Part shown: positions 8,301 through 16,522 of the stretch, piece after piece
Numbering within the stretch: position 1 is the stretch's first letter
How the letters are laid out: each line of letters opens with the position of its first letter
Source: Burkholderiales bacterium
Lineage (GTDB): Bacteria > Pseudomonadota > Gammaproteobacteria > Burkholderiales > Burkholderiaceae_C
Direction of reading: 5' to 3'
Length of the DNA stretch: 64,000 nt
Assembly: GCA_016703325.1 (NCBI GenBank)
Contig: JADJCH010000016.1
Location: 62,001-126,000, forward strand
The notes under the pieces: generated by a model
Told to the model about the DNA's origin: nothing
The model's input: the letters and a program-made list of their open reading frames with translations, nothing else
The model's database searches: none
Position numbers and translations under genes: made by a program

Positions 8301-10556
8301 CGGACCGGTCTGCGCAGCTGCAGCCCCCCCGATGGAGACCGGGAAGCGGTACACGCTGCGGAACACGAGCGAGTGGCCGCGCCAATTGTTGCCCAGGGCG
8401 TGCAGCACACTGTGCCCGCTGGTCGGCAAGGGGGCTGCCGCCGCCGAGTCGCCACCCAAGGCTTCCTGCAGCGCTCGCTGCTGTTGCGGATCAGGCAGAC
8501 TGGGGACCACGCCTCCGTCGGCATCGAAGGGCACCCACAGGTCGTTGTCGGTCAGGACTTCCCAGGGCTCATCACCAAAAACCGCAGCTCCATCCGGTGG
8601 AGCCATCCCAAACCAGTCGCTGATGCCCCCATCGCTGTGGAGGAGCCCGCTGCTGCCAAACGCGGCCTGGCCGTCAAACAGGGTGAAGGCCATGCCGTCA
8701 ACCACGCGGCCATGCAGTCCCGCATCGGGTACGGAAACCGTCAGTCGTACCCACTGGCCGGCTGGCGGCAGGTTGGGTGAATCACCAAAGGCGCCGGAAC
8801 TGGAGCCGTCCGGACCCTGTCCAAGCAGGAGGTCCTCGCCCCAGTGCACTCCGTGTTGCCAGGAAATGATCGGCTCCTGTACATCGCCATCGGCAGGCGT
8901 CACGCTGCGCCAATGCAGGGCCAGACTGCGCGGCGGATGATCCGGATTGAGACACACCCATGTGTACAACACATCGGTGGCCGAAGGCGCCATCGGAAAG
9001 GGCGCATCGCTGAATGCATGGCGGTGTACACCAGCAGCAATGCTGCTGCGATGCCCACCGCCTGCCGGTGGTTCGGTGGCCGGTGCCTCAATCCAGGGAT
9101 TCAGGGACTCTGTTTCCAATGCCTGCGCGTCGTGGTCGGGAGCTGGAACGTCGCGGACCTGTCCATCGATGGCCCTGCCGATCAGCATGGCCCGATTGCG
9201 CCAGCCTTGTCGCAGAGCCAGCGTGCGAGCGCGCGTCAGGAGCAGATCCGAAAGGGCTGAGAGGAACTCGGGTGCCACCTCGTCCGTAAGCAGCAGACGG
9301 GGCTCCCAGGCAGATATCGGCACAGGCACCAGCAGCCGCACGCATTCATCCAGCGCCGGGTTCAGCCCTGCCAATCCGGCACTTGATCGCAGGGCCTGGT
9401 CCAGTTGTTCGATCGGCACTGGTACTGCGTCGACGTCAAACCGCGGCGGAAAGAACTCACAGCGAAAAACCTCGGGATAAGCCGCGTCTCTTTGCAGGGC
9501 AGACGCAGGGAGGAATCCGAAGGGTGGCAAACGCTCCCCAAAAGGCAGGGCCAGCTCCGATGCGGGCCGCGGGGCCTCTGCCGCCAGCTGCTCGGCAAAC
9601 TGCTCAATCTGAGCCTGCCATCGGACGGCTTCACGGCAATGTGCATTCAGCGCGAGAAGTCCAATCGATTTGGCATGTGGTCCGACGTGCCGCTGCAGAT
9701 GACTGTCACGCACCCTCGCACCCCGACGCACCACACTGGCTCGATCGACCCACGTCACGCGACGGTCCTCGGCCAGACACACCAGCGCCAGCGGCACACC
9801 CAGGCCTTCCCATGCAAATTGCTGGGCGGAAGCCATCTGAGCTTCTGCGCGGAAGATGGTCCAGGCCAGCGCATTGCGAAGAAGGGACCGATCCACTGCG
9901 GGCAGCTCAAGCTGGCTCGAAGGCCAGACGCACCAGACAAGTCGGGCCGCATCAAGGCTGTGCCAGTCTTCGATCGAACTCGGCTCCAGCTCACCTGCTT
10001 CACGCCAGACGGTTCGATCGGAAGGATCGACCGGGTCAAACTCCCCAATGTCGATGCGAATCGGTTGCAGCACCAGGATGCCCACTGCTGTGGTGCTGGA
10101 TTCACGTGAACTCAGCCAATCCCCCAGCGGAAGCAACGCAGTCTGCTGGGCGCTGCCGGAATCAAGAACCGGCAGCATTTCCATTGGGCAGGAGATGGCC
10201 TGCGTGAGCACCACGTCGTCACCGTCTGCGCAGAGCGCCCGGCCAGGATCGACTCGCACCCATTCTTCGATCTGCGGAGCCTCCTCCATGGGGCGCCGAA
10301 CGACGTGTTGCTCTATCGTGACCTCGAGTCCCTCATCAACCCCTGCGAGCAATCCCTGTCCTCGGCTGACAACCCTGCCCTCCTGCCAACGTTGCCGAAC
10401 CTCCAGACTCGCTGTGGTGAGCGCGCGGCCGGCAAAGAAATGCGGATGGCGCAACCAGGTACGGGCCGCCTCTTGCGCCGTGCCGGGTGATACGGAAAGC
10501 ATGCGTTCGCCCTGCAGGGCAGAGGACGGATCGACGACGTTGGACGACTGGCTCAC
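5388..10556 (-). CDS. Giant CIS-associated protein (1722 aa) with duplicated beta-sandwich-like modules
   Basis: Starts at GTG 10556 with AAGGGGAA upstream; ATG 10502 is an alternative. The N-terminus (about 36-120) has the pattern FFAGRALT...GLLAGVDEGLEV...VDPGRAL, shared with the 704- and 304-aa proteins upstream. The middle contains two similar beta-rich modules (about 530-680 and 740-930), each with a PRSLxL/WV segment, a GxWxRLxVxxP strand and a closing AFG/AFS strand, resembling jelly-roll carbohydrate-binding or LamG-like folds. Between and after them are Pro-rich linkers. The C-terminal half is mostly helical, with a clear coiled coil near 1310-1390 rich in Glu/Arg/Ala. It could be a fibre or adhesin, a surface protein of the baseplate, or a divergent length-determining protein. 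No signal peptide. Confidence 0.75.
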   Translation of the reverse strand: MSQSSNVVDPSSALQGERMLSVSPGTAQEAARTWLRHPHFFAGRALTTASLEVRQRWQEGRVVSRGQGLLAGVDEGLEVTIEQHVVRRPMEEAPQIEEWVRVDPGRALCADGDDVVLTQAISCPMEMLPVLDSGSAQQTALLPLGDWLSSRESSTTAVGILVLQPIRIDIGEFDPVDPSDRTVWREAGELEPSSIEDWHSLDAARLVWCVWPSSQLELPAVDRSLLRNALAWTIFRAEAQMASAQQFAWEGLGVPLALVCLAEDRRVTWVDRASVVRRGARVRDSHLQRHVGPHAKSIGLLALNAHCREAVRWQAQIEQFAEQLAAEAPRPASELALPFGERLPPFGFLPASALQRDAAYPEVFRCEFFPPRFDVDAVPVPIEQLDQALRSSAGLAGLNPALDECVRLLVPVPISAWEPRLLLTDEVAPEFLSALSDLLLTRARTLALRQGWRNRAMLIGRAIDGQVRDVPAPDHDAQALETESLNPWIEAPATEPPAGGGHRSSIAAGVHRHAFSDAPFPMAPSATDVLYTWVCLNPDHPPRSLALHWRSVTPADGDVQEPIISWQHGVHWGEDLLLGQGPDGSSSGAFGDSPNLPPAGQWVRLTVSVPDAGLHGRVVDGMAFTLFDGQAAFGSSGLLHSDGGISDWFGMAPPDGAAVFGDEPWEVLTDNDLWVPFDADGGVVPSLPDPQQQRALQEALGGDSAAAAPLPTSGHSVLHALGNNWRGHSLVFRSVYRFPVSIGGAAAAQTGPQLHLDLDESKADRLQIWVYLDELTPPRSLWVAVTGTVPNPPVPAPTPAPVVLSNAPAPVASLAAPVLAVPILPRISVIFPRIWTCSVHRSWGEEHNKELEQALPGTTQGSADLYRAMGPLPSTGRWQRLEVFLPKPSAVNNNALFEVTSIQLLAFGGTVAFSDISVVSGGSAGSSTRIWPSQISADGAPSPTPVALLSALPVLQRGSEVLRPTPASRIGTVLAFNELTSDPVIRSLSGHEQSQLVLRGLSGFAEYLKRRIDRADDITDFGFAHMQVDMHRIRQMMLSASDATRLAVSPTLAAIAQGDNAAEVQLRIKDYLASVKATAAAKTPPPPAPSAGTRAAAMTTAGTFTDFSVFAKPIQTMAGASMSSVTTRLLASPNASPGIVFANPVIGLSEVRTTTIAARLKTPPSTEARDYALANRHRTVSSLVVLYQEFSAEDNHTEPALFVDFRIQGIKDDPFLPSADKPSRSLKEFSDSPVLLEQLLQPPATTNTGSTTEDVAAMFTQAVALSDHTVAILRQLEARIAVYRNALAVCEVALGRLQVAASGAAARIRTIEEDLAESRHDVSVARALLQEEEDRVAAVNARRRKVLDEEVKFLAYMRPREVDNLLATPTHAVDPGLMEAPVPACLREHPDVPEELLDMLRVVREAPARWFVKMPALVQKLDRHEPLIRALHSAQQRALAGLAMPLLTAARDNSKLATAVLKVSGRQAETLGTKLSRLQSLSLNQLKPLSWQAIRQEAEEVLSFADLADGGHGRADVAKAAATELDQIRSIVACLHAEFCAVPAIVRLGWAQLLSEFDEAPNLRNLASLPRWPEIGFIDRRQMQSYVDWLFDQIEPGQPQAVALINDVVRMCLLLASHAPVDRIVAGRMARPVTGVSLGQRIPLTVLDPAQLRIGMQAVIYRGGQVVARAQVEDLGQGEVAARVIHKATERLDLGDDCKVHFDREAAVSLSSASARRSLFGR

Positions 10557-10643
10557 GGAATTCCCCTTGAACGTCGCGACAGGCTTGGAAGCGACAGGCA
10601 GACTGTGCGGACGGGCGATCGTTGTCTGGAAGAACCTCCGGCA

Positions 10644-12758
10644 TCAGCCGGGCAAGGTTGGCTTCGGGGCCACGATTGCAGGCCTCACCGTGGGGGTTGC
10701 GGCAGCGCTGACCTGAGATTGCGTCAACTGGGTTGTCAATTGGTTGATCTTGGTTGCGTTCCCACTGGCCAGCGTGGCCAGAGTGGCGTTCGAGACCTGC
10801 CCTCCGCTGGCCTGTTGAATCGCGTTGAGGTTGCTGCTGAGGGCCGGCTTGTTGATATCGCTGGCCACTGCCAGGACAGCGGTCTGGTCCAGCACCACCG
10901 TTCCGATGGGCGGCCTGACCACCACCGGTGGCAAGGTAACGATGGGGGGAGGGAGAACCACAGGTGGGGGAACAATCCCGCCCGTACCTGTGGACGGGGG
11001 TGTGTTGGTAGGCGAGGGCACGGTGGAGGACGGCGGCGCACTGATGGGGGGTGGAGTGTTCGTGGCCCCGGTTCCGGTGTTGGGGGTCGGTGCCGGGGGC
11101 GCCGTAGTTGCGGGAGACGGGACTGGCGCCGGGGCGGTAGACGCTGCGGGGGAAGCAGAGGGGGTCGCGGGTGCCGTGACAGCGACGGGCGCGGCATTGG
11201 CGTCGATCTGTTGCTGCAGTGCGCCCAAGGTGGCGGCGGTCAGAACGGGCGAAGCCACCAGCCGTGGAGTGGCCAGCAATGACAGGATGCTGGCAGCAGC
11301 CCGAGGGCTGGACTGGCTCAGCACCCGATCCAGGACAGGTACAAGACCCATCGGCTCCAGTCGATTGCGCACGGAGGTTTCGACGGCCAGTTCGTTGAAT
11401 CCAGCCAGTGCCAGAGGCACCCCCACCAGGTCATCCCTGTACGCCAGATTGCGCCGCCGCACGTACCACAGGCTGGGCAACTGAGCCAGTCGTGCCCACT
11501 CGGCGTCAGCCGGGGTTGGAATGGCGGGTGCCGAGATGGCTGAGGGCAGGCGCAGGCCCTGCAGGACTTCGAGAGGCTTGCGCCGCGCGACCAGGTTGGG
11601 CGCCGCCGGGCGCAGCAGGCGGGTGCGCGGGCTCAGGCGGCCGGCCACCGCGCGGAACTCGTCGCGCGGCACCGGCGCCAGCACCAGCACCGCGGTCATG
11701 TCCAGCGCCGCATCGCTGGCGCGCAGGTCGATCGGCGGCAGGGCCAGGGTCTCCTCGACCAGGGCGGGCAGTTCGTCCTCCGGGATGATGCTGAAGTCCA
11801 CGTCCACCATCGAGGGGAAGAAGCGCTGCGTGAAGTCAGCCGGGTTGATGATCCCGGGCGGCAAAGGGCCGGCTGGGGGCAGGGCCTCGAACTGGCTGGC
11901 GGCGGCGAAGGTGCGGCCGCTGAGCTGCACCACCACATCGGCCAGGTGGTTCTGGTACTGCATCAGGTGGGCCAGCCTTAGGCCGCGGGGCGAGAAGCCC
12001 AGGCCGGGCAGGTCGCCGCGGTCGGAGCCCAGCTCGCGGCGCACCATGGCCTCGTCGATCCACACCAGGGTGTTGGACTGCAGCGCCAGCATCGCCAGCG
12101 GCAGCACGTTGGCGGAGATGCCGCGGTCCTGCGGCTGGGTGAAGATCGTCCGTGCGGCGCGGGCGCGGCGCGCTGCGGGCTGGTCGGCCGCGCCGTCCTC
12201 CTGCCAGGGGATGAGCACCACGGCGGTGGCTTCGATGACGTCGCCGTCCTCCACCGTGCGGGGGCCGGTGAGGCTGGTCGGGTAGGCGCCCACCGGGTTG
12301 TCGGTGTACTCCACCGGCCGCAGCGCCAGCACGAACAGGCCGGTGCGGCTGCGCGGTGGGGTGGCGGGCACCCGAGTCAGGCCGAAGCGGGCGGAGAGCT
12401 GCTCGGACATGGCGATGTCGGCCAGGTTCACCGCCAAGTCCGCCGGCAGCCGCACCAGCTCGCCCGCCGGCGTAACGCCCTGCCCTGCGCGGATGCGCAG
12501 GCTGTGCAGGTTGTCGCCATCGCCCACCTGCAGCCCTTCGGCCACGCCGCTGCCCACCGTGCGGGCCAGGTCGGCCTCGCGGATGAGCATGTACTGCTGG
12601 TCGCGGATCAGATCCCGCGCAGAGAGGAAGCGGCCGTCGAAGTAGCGCGGCCGCATGCGCCGGGCATCGACGACCAGGCTGCCCTGCTGGCGCAGCTGCA
12701 GGACTTCCTCCGGACTCAGGGTTTCGCGCGAGCTGCCGCGGGTGAGCGAGACGGACAT
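10644..12758 (-). CDS. CIS-cluster protein (704 aa) with N-terminal RYFDGRFL module and Pro/Thr-rich tail region
   Basis: ATG 12758 is preceded by GGAG. Residues about 35-110 carry RPRYFDGRFLSARDL, then GSGVAEGLQV, then AGQGVTPAGELVRLP, an arrangement repeated in the two neighbouring proteins and therefore probably a shared fold. The central part (about 120-480) is mixed alpha/beta without known motifs. Residues about 520-620 are a low-complexity region of Pro, Thr, Ser, Ala and Gly that would form an extended stalk. The C-terminal 80 residues are Asn/Gln/Thr-rich and helical. The position directly after the 304-aa relative and before the 1722-aa relative suggests the three assemble together on the particle, perhaps as fibres or peripheral baseplate parts. 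Confidence 0.75.
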   Translation of the reverse strand: MSVSLTRGSSRETLSPEEVLQLRQQGSLVVDARRMRPRYFDGRFLSARDLIRDQQYMLIREADLARTVGSGVAEGLQVGDGDNLHSLRIRAGQGVTPAGELVRLPADLAVNLADIAMSEQLSARFGLTRVPATPPRSRTGLFVLALRPVEYTDNPVGAYPTSLTGPRTVEDGDVIEATAVVLIPWQEDGAADQPAARRARAARTIFTQPQDRGISANVLPLAMLALQSNTLVWIDEAMVRRELGSDRGDLPGLGFSPRGLRLAHLMQYQNHLADVVVQLSGRTFAAASQFEALPPAGPLPPGIINPADFTQRFFPSMVDVDFSIIPEDELPALVEETLALPPIDLRASDAALDMTAVLVLAPVPRDEFRAVAGRLSPRTRLLRPAAPNLVARRKPLEVLQGLRLPSAISAPAIPTPADAEWARLAQLPSLWYVRRRNLAYRDDLVGVPLALAGFNELAVETSVRNRLEPMGLVPVLDRVLSQSSPRAAASILSLLATPRLVASPVLTAATLGALQQQIDANAAPVAVTAPATPSASPAASTAPAPVPSPATTAPPAPTPNTGTGATNTPPPISAPPSSTVPSPTNTPPSTGTGGIVPPPVVLPPPIVTLPPVVVRPPIGTVVLDQTAVLAVASDINKPALSSNLNAIQQASGGQVSNATLATLASGNATKINQLTTQLTQSQVSAAATPTVRPAIVAPKPTLPG

Positions 12759-12806
12759 GGTGGGCTCCGGAAGCGGTGAAATGCGGAATGAAGTGGCGGC
12801 TCGATC

Positions 12807-13721
12807 TCAGAGGCCGGCGCTGCGGCCCAGCAGGGCCAGGGTGGGCAGGAAGCGGCGGGCAAAGTTGTCGATCAGCACGGGCGCCTCGAGCGCTCGCGTG
12901 GGCACGGCATCGGCAATGACAGGCAGGAAGACCCGCGCCAGCCAGACGGCGCTGCCGTCCATCTCGCCCTCGTGCTCCGGCCCGGTCGCCACACCGGGTC
13001 GGTTGCCCGACGGGGCCGCGGGCGGCGTCCAGGCGGCCAGGACGGTGTCCTGCAAGGCGTCGCGTCGGACGGTGGCATCGGCGTCGGCCAAGCCGGCCGC
13101 AGCGGGCATCCCGGGCAGGCCCAGGTGGCCATCGTCCAGCGCAATGCGCGGCAACAGCTGCAGCTCGTAGGCATCACGCACACGGGAGGCAGCCACCGCG
13201 TTCAATGCGTCGTAAGGTCCGCTGGCGAAGCTCGGGGAGTAGCCCACTTCGCTGGCGGCAAAGCGGATGTAGAGGTCCGCCACCACGGCTTGCGCCGGCA
13301 GCTCGACCGAATGGGCCGCAACGAAGCGCGGTGAGGCAAAACGGCTCAGGTTGTCGTAGCGGGCCTGGCGCAGCACGTCGCCGCCGTCCTGGGCGGCCAT
13401 CTGGGCCCACCAGCGCGCCAGCCTCAGACAGGCCTTGCGCGGCTGTTCCACCAACCGGCCCAGGCGGTCCAGTGCCAGGCCGGGGGCCACCTCGATCTCC
13501 TCATCCGGCCGGGTGGCGGTGGTCGGCTGGTGCGACACCGCCAGGCCGGCCAATGTGCCGCTGCCGGCCAGGAACAGCAGCGCCCGCGCCAGACGGCCAC
13601 GGTGGTAGGCCTGCTCGTCGGCGAAGTCCTGGGCATCCAGCAACATGCCGGTGGCATAGGCCGGGCGTTCGGCCGGCAGCAGCTGCATCAGCGGATCGGA
13701 TTCAAGGGCCAGGATGCTCAT
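12807..13721 (-). CDS. CIS-cluster protein (304 aa) sharing the N-terminal module of the 704/1722-aa proteins
   Basis: ATG 13721 follows GGAGA. The N-terminal 100 residues contain YATGMLLDAQDFADEQAYH, GSGTLAGLAV and VAPGLALDRLGRLVE, which align by eye with the equivalent segments of the next two gene products. The remainder is Ala/Arg-rich and partly helical, ending in a short hydrophobic segment with no membrane character. It is the smallest of the three relatives and may represent the core of the family plus one extra domain. It lies directly downstream of the gpI-like baseplate gene, so a role as baseplate or fibre adaptor is a reasonable inference. No enzymatic motif is visible. Confidence 0.75.
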   Translation of the reverse strand: MSILALESDPLMQLLPAERPAYATGMLLDAQDFADEQAYHRGRLARALLFLAGSGTLAGLAVSHQPTTATRPDEEIEVAPGLALDRLGRLVEQPRKACLRLARWWAQMAAQDGGDVLRQARYDNLSRFASPRFVAAHSVELPAQAVVADLYIRFAASEVGYSPSFASGPYDALNAVAASRVRDAYELQLLPRIALDDGHLGLPGMPAAAGLADADATVRRDALQDTVLAAWTPPAAPSGNRPGVATGPEHEGEMDGSAVWLARVFLPVIADAVPTRALEAPVLIDNFARRFLPTLALLGRSAGL

Positions 13722-13750
13722 GGAACGGTCTCCGTGGGAGGTCGGTGACT

Positions 13751-16522
13751 TCAGGTGTCGTCGGGCAGCCAGCGCCAGGGCGAGGCGCTGCCGGCGTCAG
13801 CGGTGTCGAGCAGTGCGCCGCTCAGGCGCGGGTCCAGCAGCGGGGCGGACTGGACCTGGCCGCCTCGGCCCAGGATCGACTGGTCCACCCGCACGGGCTC
13901 GACTGGGTTGGGTGGCCCCAGGTAGGTGTCCACGCCGACCAGGCTGCTGATGCCCACCATCAGGGGCCAGGTGGCCCGGGTGACCTGGACATCCACATGG
14001 GCAGGGGCCTCCAGCTCGACCATGCGGCGCAGCAGCCCGAAGTCCTGCGGCTGCACCTCCTGGTGCACCAGCACCAGCACACGGTGGGCGAGCTTATCGT
14101 CGAAGGCCAGCACGGCAGCGTCCTCGCCGTCGTTGCCGACCGAGGCGTCGAACAGCGCCAGCAGTTCGCTGCGGGCGGCGTCGCCGAGAATGAGGGCATC
14201 GCCCACCACCGAGTGGCTGTTGACGTTCAGGCCGGGCAGCAGAGGGTCCGCCTCATCGCGCAGCTGGGCGCCGAGCAGGGTGGCCATCACCCGGCGCAGC
14301 CGGAAGGCCTCCACCACCAGGATCTCGCCGCTGCGCACGCCGCCGCCGCTGGCAATGTCCAGCGCCAGGCGCAGGCCGCGGGCGCTGCCGTGCCACTGCG
14401 CCAGCTGCGGGGCCGCACGCAGCCAGTTGCGTCTGCGCCCGTCCGGCAAGACGGGGTCGAAGGCCACGCCCACCCAGCTGGCCAGCCAGTCCAGATGGCC
14501 TTCGCCACAAACCGCCGGGTCGGTGTGCAGGTGAGCGGCGGCAACGCGGTCCTCCAGCACCGTCAACCAACCTTCGAAGTTGGCCAGGGTGCGCTCCAGG
14601 AAGTCGGCCGGCGTGGCCTGTACGCGGTACAGGCCAAGCACCGTGGCGGCGGAACCCGCGGGATCGGGTTCCAACCGCAGCCGCCAGGCCTGCCCAGCGT
14701 CGCGCAGCAGCCAGAGTTGACCGGGTGCCTCGGTCTGCAGCATGGCGCCCTCTGACGCCCAGGGGTAGGCCAGCGCAGGGTCGGCCGGCAATTGCCCCGC
14801 ATCCAACGCAGCCAGCACCGCGGGCGAAGGTTCCCGCAGCACGCTGCCCAGCCGCGGGCCCGGTTGCCGCGCGGGGGGGCCGAAGACGGTTTCGCGGTAC
14901 AGGCGCGGCAGGTAGTGTTCGGCGTACGCGAAGCGGCTGGACCAGATGCGCAGCGCCGCCAGCTCCGGCGTGGCGCGCCCGTCCCCGAAGAACTCCACAC
15001 GCACCCAGAGGTAGCGCCCCACCAACCGGCGGGACTGGGTCCGGCAGTCCTGCACCAGCACGGAAAACAGCCCGCGCTGGTCGCGTTGCCGTTCACCGCA
15101 CAGCAGCCCTGGGTGGCCCGGCAGCTCGCTGGCGGCGGGGTCCCACGCCGCTGCAGGTGCCTGAGGCAGCGCAGCGTGGGGGGCCAGCTGGCGTGCATCC
15201 AACCCGAACAGGTGGGGTGTCCAGTGCTGCCAGGCAAGCTCCGGCGCAACCGGCTCCGCGGTGGCCGCCAGCCAGACCACCATCGCGGTGCGCATCGGCA
15301 GGGCGGCTTCGGCGTAGAGGCGGTGCCAGACCGTGCTGCCGCTGCCGCTGTCGATGAGGTGCTGTGACCGGCCCTGTGCCCCGCCGCCAAAGGTCAGGGC
15401 CTCACCATGACGGGACAACTGTCGCCAGGACAGGCGGTGCAGCGGTTCGGCCAGGCGCAGCACACGCTCGTCGGCTGCGGCTTCGGGCGGCAGTTCGCTC
15501 TCGGTCAGCGGCGCATCGACCGGGTAGTGCGCAGGCCAGGCACAGCCATTGGCAAAGGGAGCGGCCACAGCGTTGGCGGCCAGGGGGTAGACGTCGCCCA
15601 GGGGCCAACGGCCCTCTGGGGGCTCGGGAGGCTCGAGACCGGCAGCGGGCTCCAGGGTGTCCAGCCCGAGTTCGAAGGCCGGAGCCTCCCGGCGACCCGG
15701 TACCCGCAGGGCCACCCGATCCGCCTCGACCCAGGTGAGGGCGTAGGCCCCATCGACTCCGGCGAGCCGCAGGGGTGGGCCCCAACGCCGGCGCGGGCCG
15801 TCCCAGCGGCGCAGCCGCGCGGCACCGTTGTCGGTCCGCCAGGACAACAAGGCCAGCGCACCCTGGGGCGAAGCGGCCAGGGCCACAGGAGCTTCGCCAG
15901 GGGCAATCCCGCTCAAGGCCGGTGCAACGAGGTCCAGCGCGGGCGGATTGCCGTTTTCCGGCACCGGTCGGAACACGCCGGGGGCGTAGTCCTCCGGCAG
16001 GGGTGTCTGTCGGCGCAGGGGTCGCCCGTGCAGCCGGGCCAGCCTGCCGCTGGGGCGCTCCAGCGCCCACACGCCCCCCTCTGCGGCCGGGGCCAGCCGC
16101 CAGGCCACGAAGTCCGGCGTCGGCAGTCGCACATCGTCAAAGCGTCGGCGCAGGTCGTGCAGGTGGATGGCACCGCCCAGCGCAACGTACAGCACCCCGT
16201 CAGGCGACAGGCAGAGGTCGGTGGGCGCGCTGTCCAGCCGCAGCCGCAACGCGGGGGTGGGCAGGGTCGGGCCGCTCACACGCACCTCCTGAGCCGAGGC
16301 CACCCAGCAGGCCACCGATCCGGCCGCGTCGATGGCGCGGGGCACCTCCTGCAGGGCCAGGTTGGCCTGCGCCAGCGCTTCGGCCGGCGAGAGCGGGGGC
16401 TGCAGCCGGCGCTGGGAGGCCAGGCGCAACAGGCGATGTTCGGCATCCCAGCTCAGGCCCTGCCGCCGTGGCCAATGGGTGGCGTCCCCCAGCAGCCGGA
16501 AGTGCTGCCCGTTGGCGTCCAT
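13751..16522 (-). CDS. Baseplate/tail protein with beta-propeller-like N-terminus and gpI-like C-terminal domain (Afp12-type)
   Basis: 923 aa from ATG 16522, which overlaps the gpJ-like stop as TGATG; GTG 16528 is an alternative. The first about 400 residues contain repeated beta segments with D-G-V-L-Y and W-A-L-type motifs, typical of propeller blades. The C-terminal 400 residues carry the phage tail protein I/Afp12-like signature: YLPRLYRETVF, then FLERTLANFEGWLTVLEDR, then LDWLASWVGVAFD and a GSARGLRLALDIAS stretch. Family members form the outer wedge of the baseplate in CIS particles. The order gp25, gpJ, gpI matches phage P2 and Afp9-Afp11-Afp12. The propeller-like addition is larger than in simple phage gpI proteins and may contact fibres. 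Confidence 0.85.
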   Translation of the reverse strand: MDANGQHFRLLGDATHWPRRQGLSWDAEHRLLRLASQRRLQPPLSPAEALAQANLALQEVPRAIDAAGSVACWVASAQEVRVSGPTLPTPALRLRLDSAPTDLCLSPDGVLYVALGGAIHLHDLRRRFDDVRLPTPDFVAWRLAPAAEGGVWALERPSGRLARLHGRPLRRQTPLPEDYAPGVFRPVPENGNPPALDLVAPALSGIAPGEAPVALAASPQGALALLSWRTDNGAARLRRWDGPRRRWGPPLRLAGVDGAYALTWVEADRVALRVPGRREAPAFELGLDTLEPAAGLEPPEPPEGRWPLGDVYPLAANAVAAPFANGCAWPAHYPVDAPLTESELPPEAAADERVLRLAEPLHRLSWRQLSRHGEALTFGGGAQGRSQHLIDSGSGSTVWHRLYAEAALPMRTAMVVWLAATAEPVAPELAWQHWTPHLFGLDARQLAPHAALPQAPAAAWDPAASELPGHPGLLCGERQRDQRGLFSVLVQDCRTQSRRLVGRYLWVRVEFFGDGRATPELAALRIWSSRFAYAEHYLPRLYRETVFGPPARQPGPRLGSVLREPSPAVLAALDAGQLPADPALAYPWASEGAMLQTEAPGQLWLLRDAGQAWRLRLEPDPAGSAATVLGLYRVQATPADFLERTLANFEGWLTVLEDRVAAAHLHTDPAVCGEGHLDWLASWVGVAFDPVLPDGRRRNWLRAAPQLAQWHGSARGLRLALDIASGGGVRSGEILVVEAFRLRRVMATLLGAQLRDEADPLLPGLNVNSHSVVGDALILGDAARSELLALFDASVGNDGEDAAVLAFDDKLAHRVLVLVHQEVQPQDFGLLRRMVELEAPAHVDVQVTRATWPLMVGISSLVGVDTYLGPPNPVEPVRVDQSILGRGGQVQSAPLLDPRLSGALLDTADAGSASPWRWLPDDT

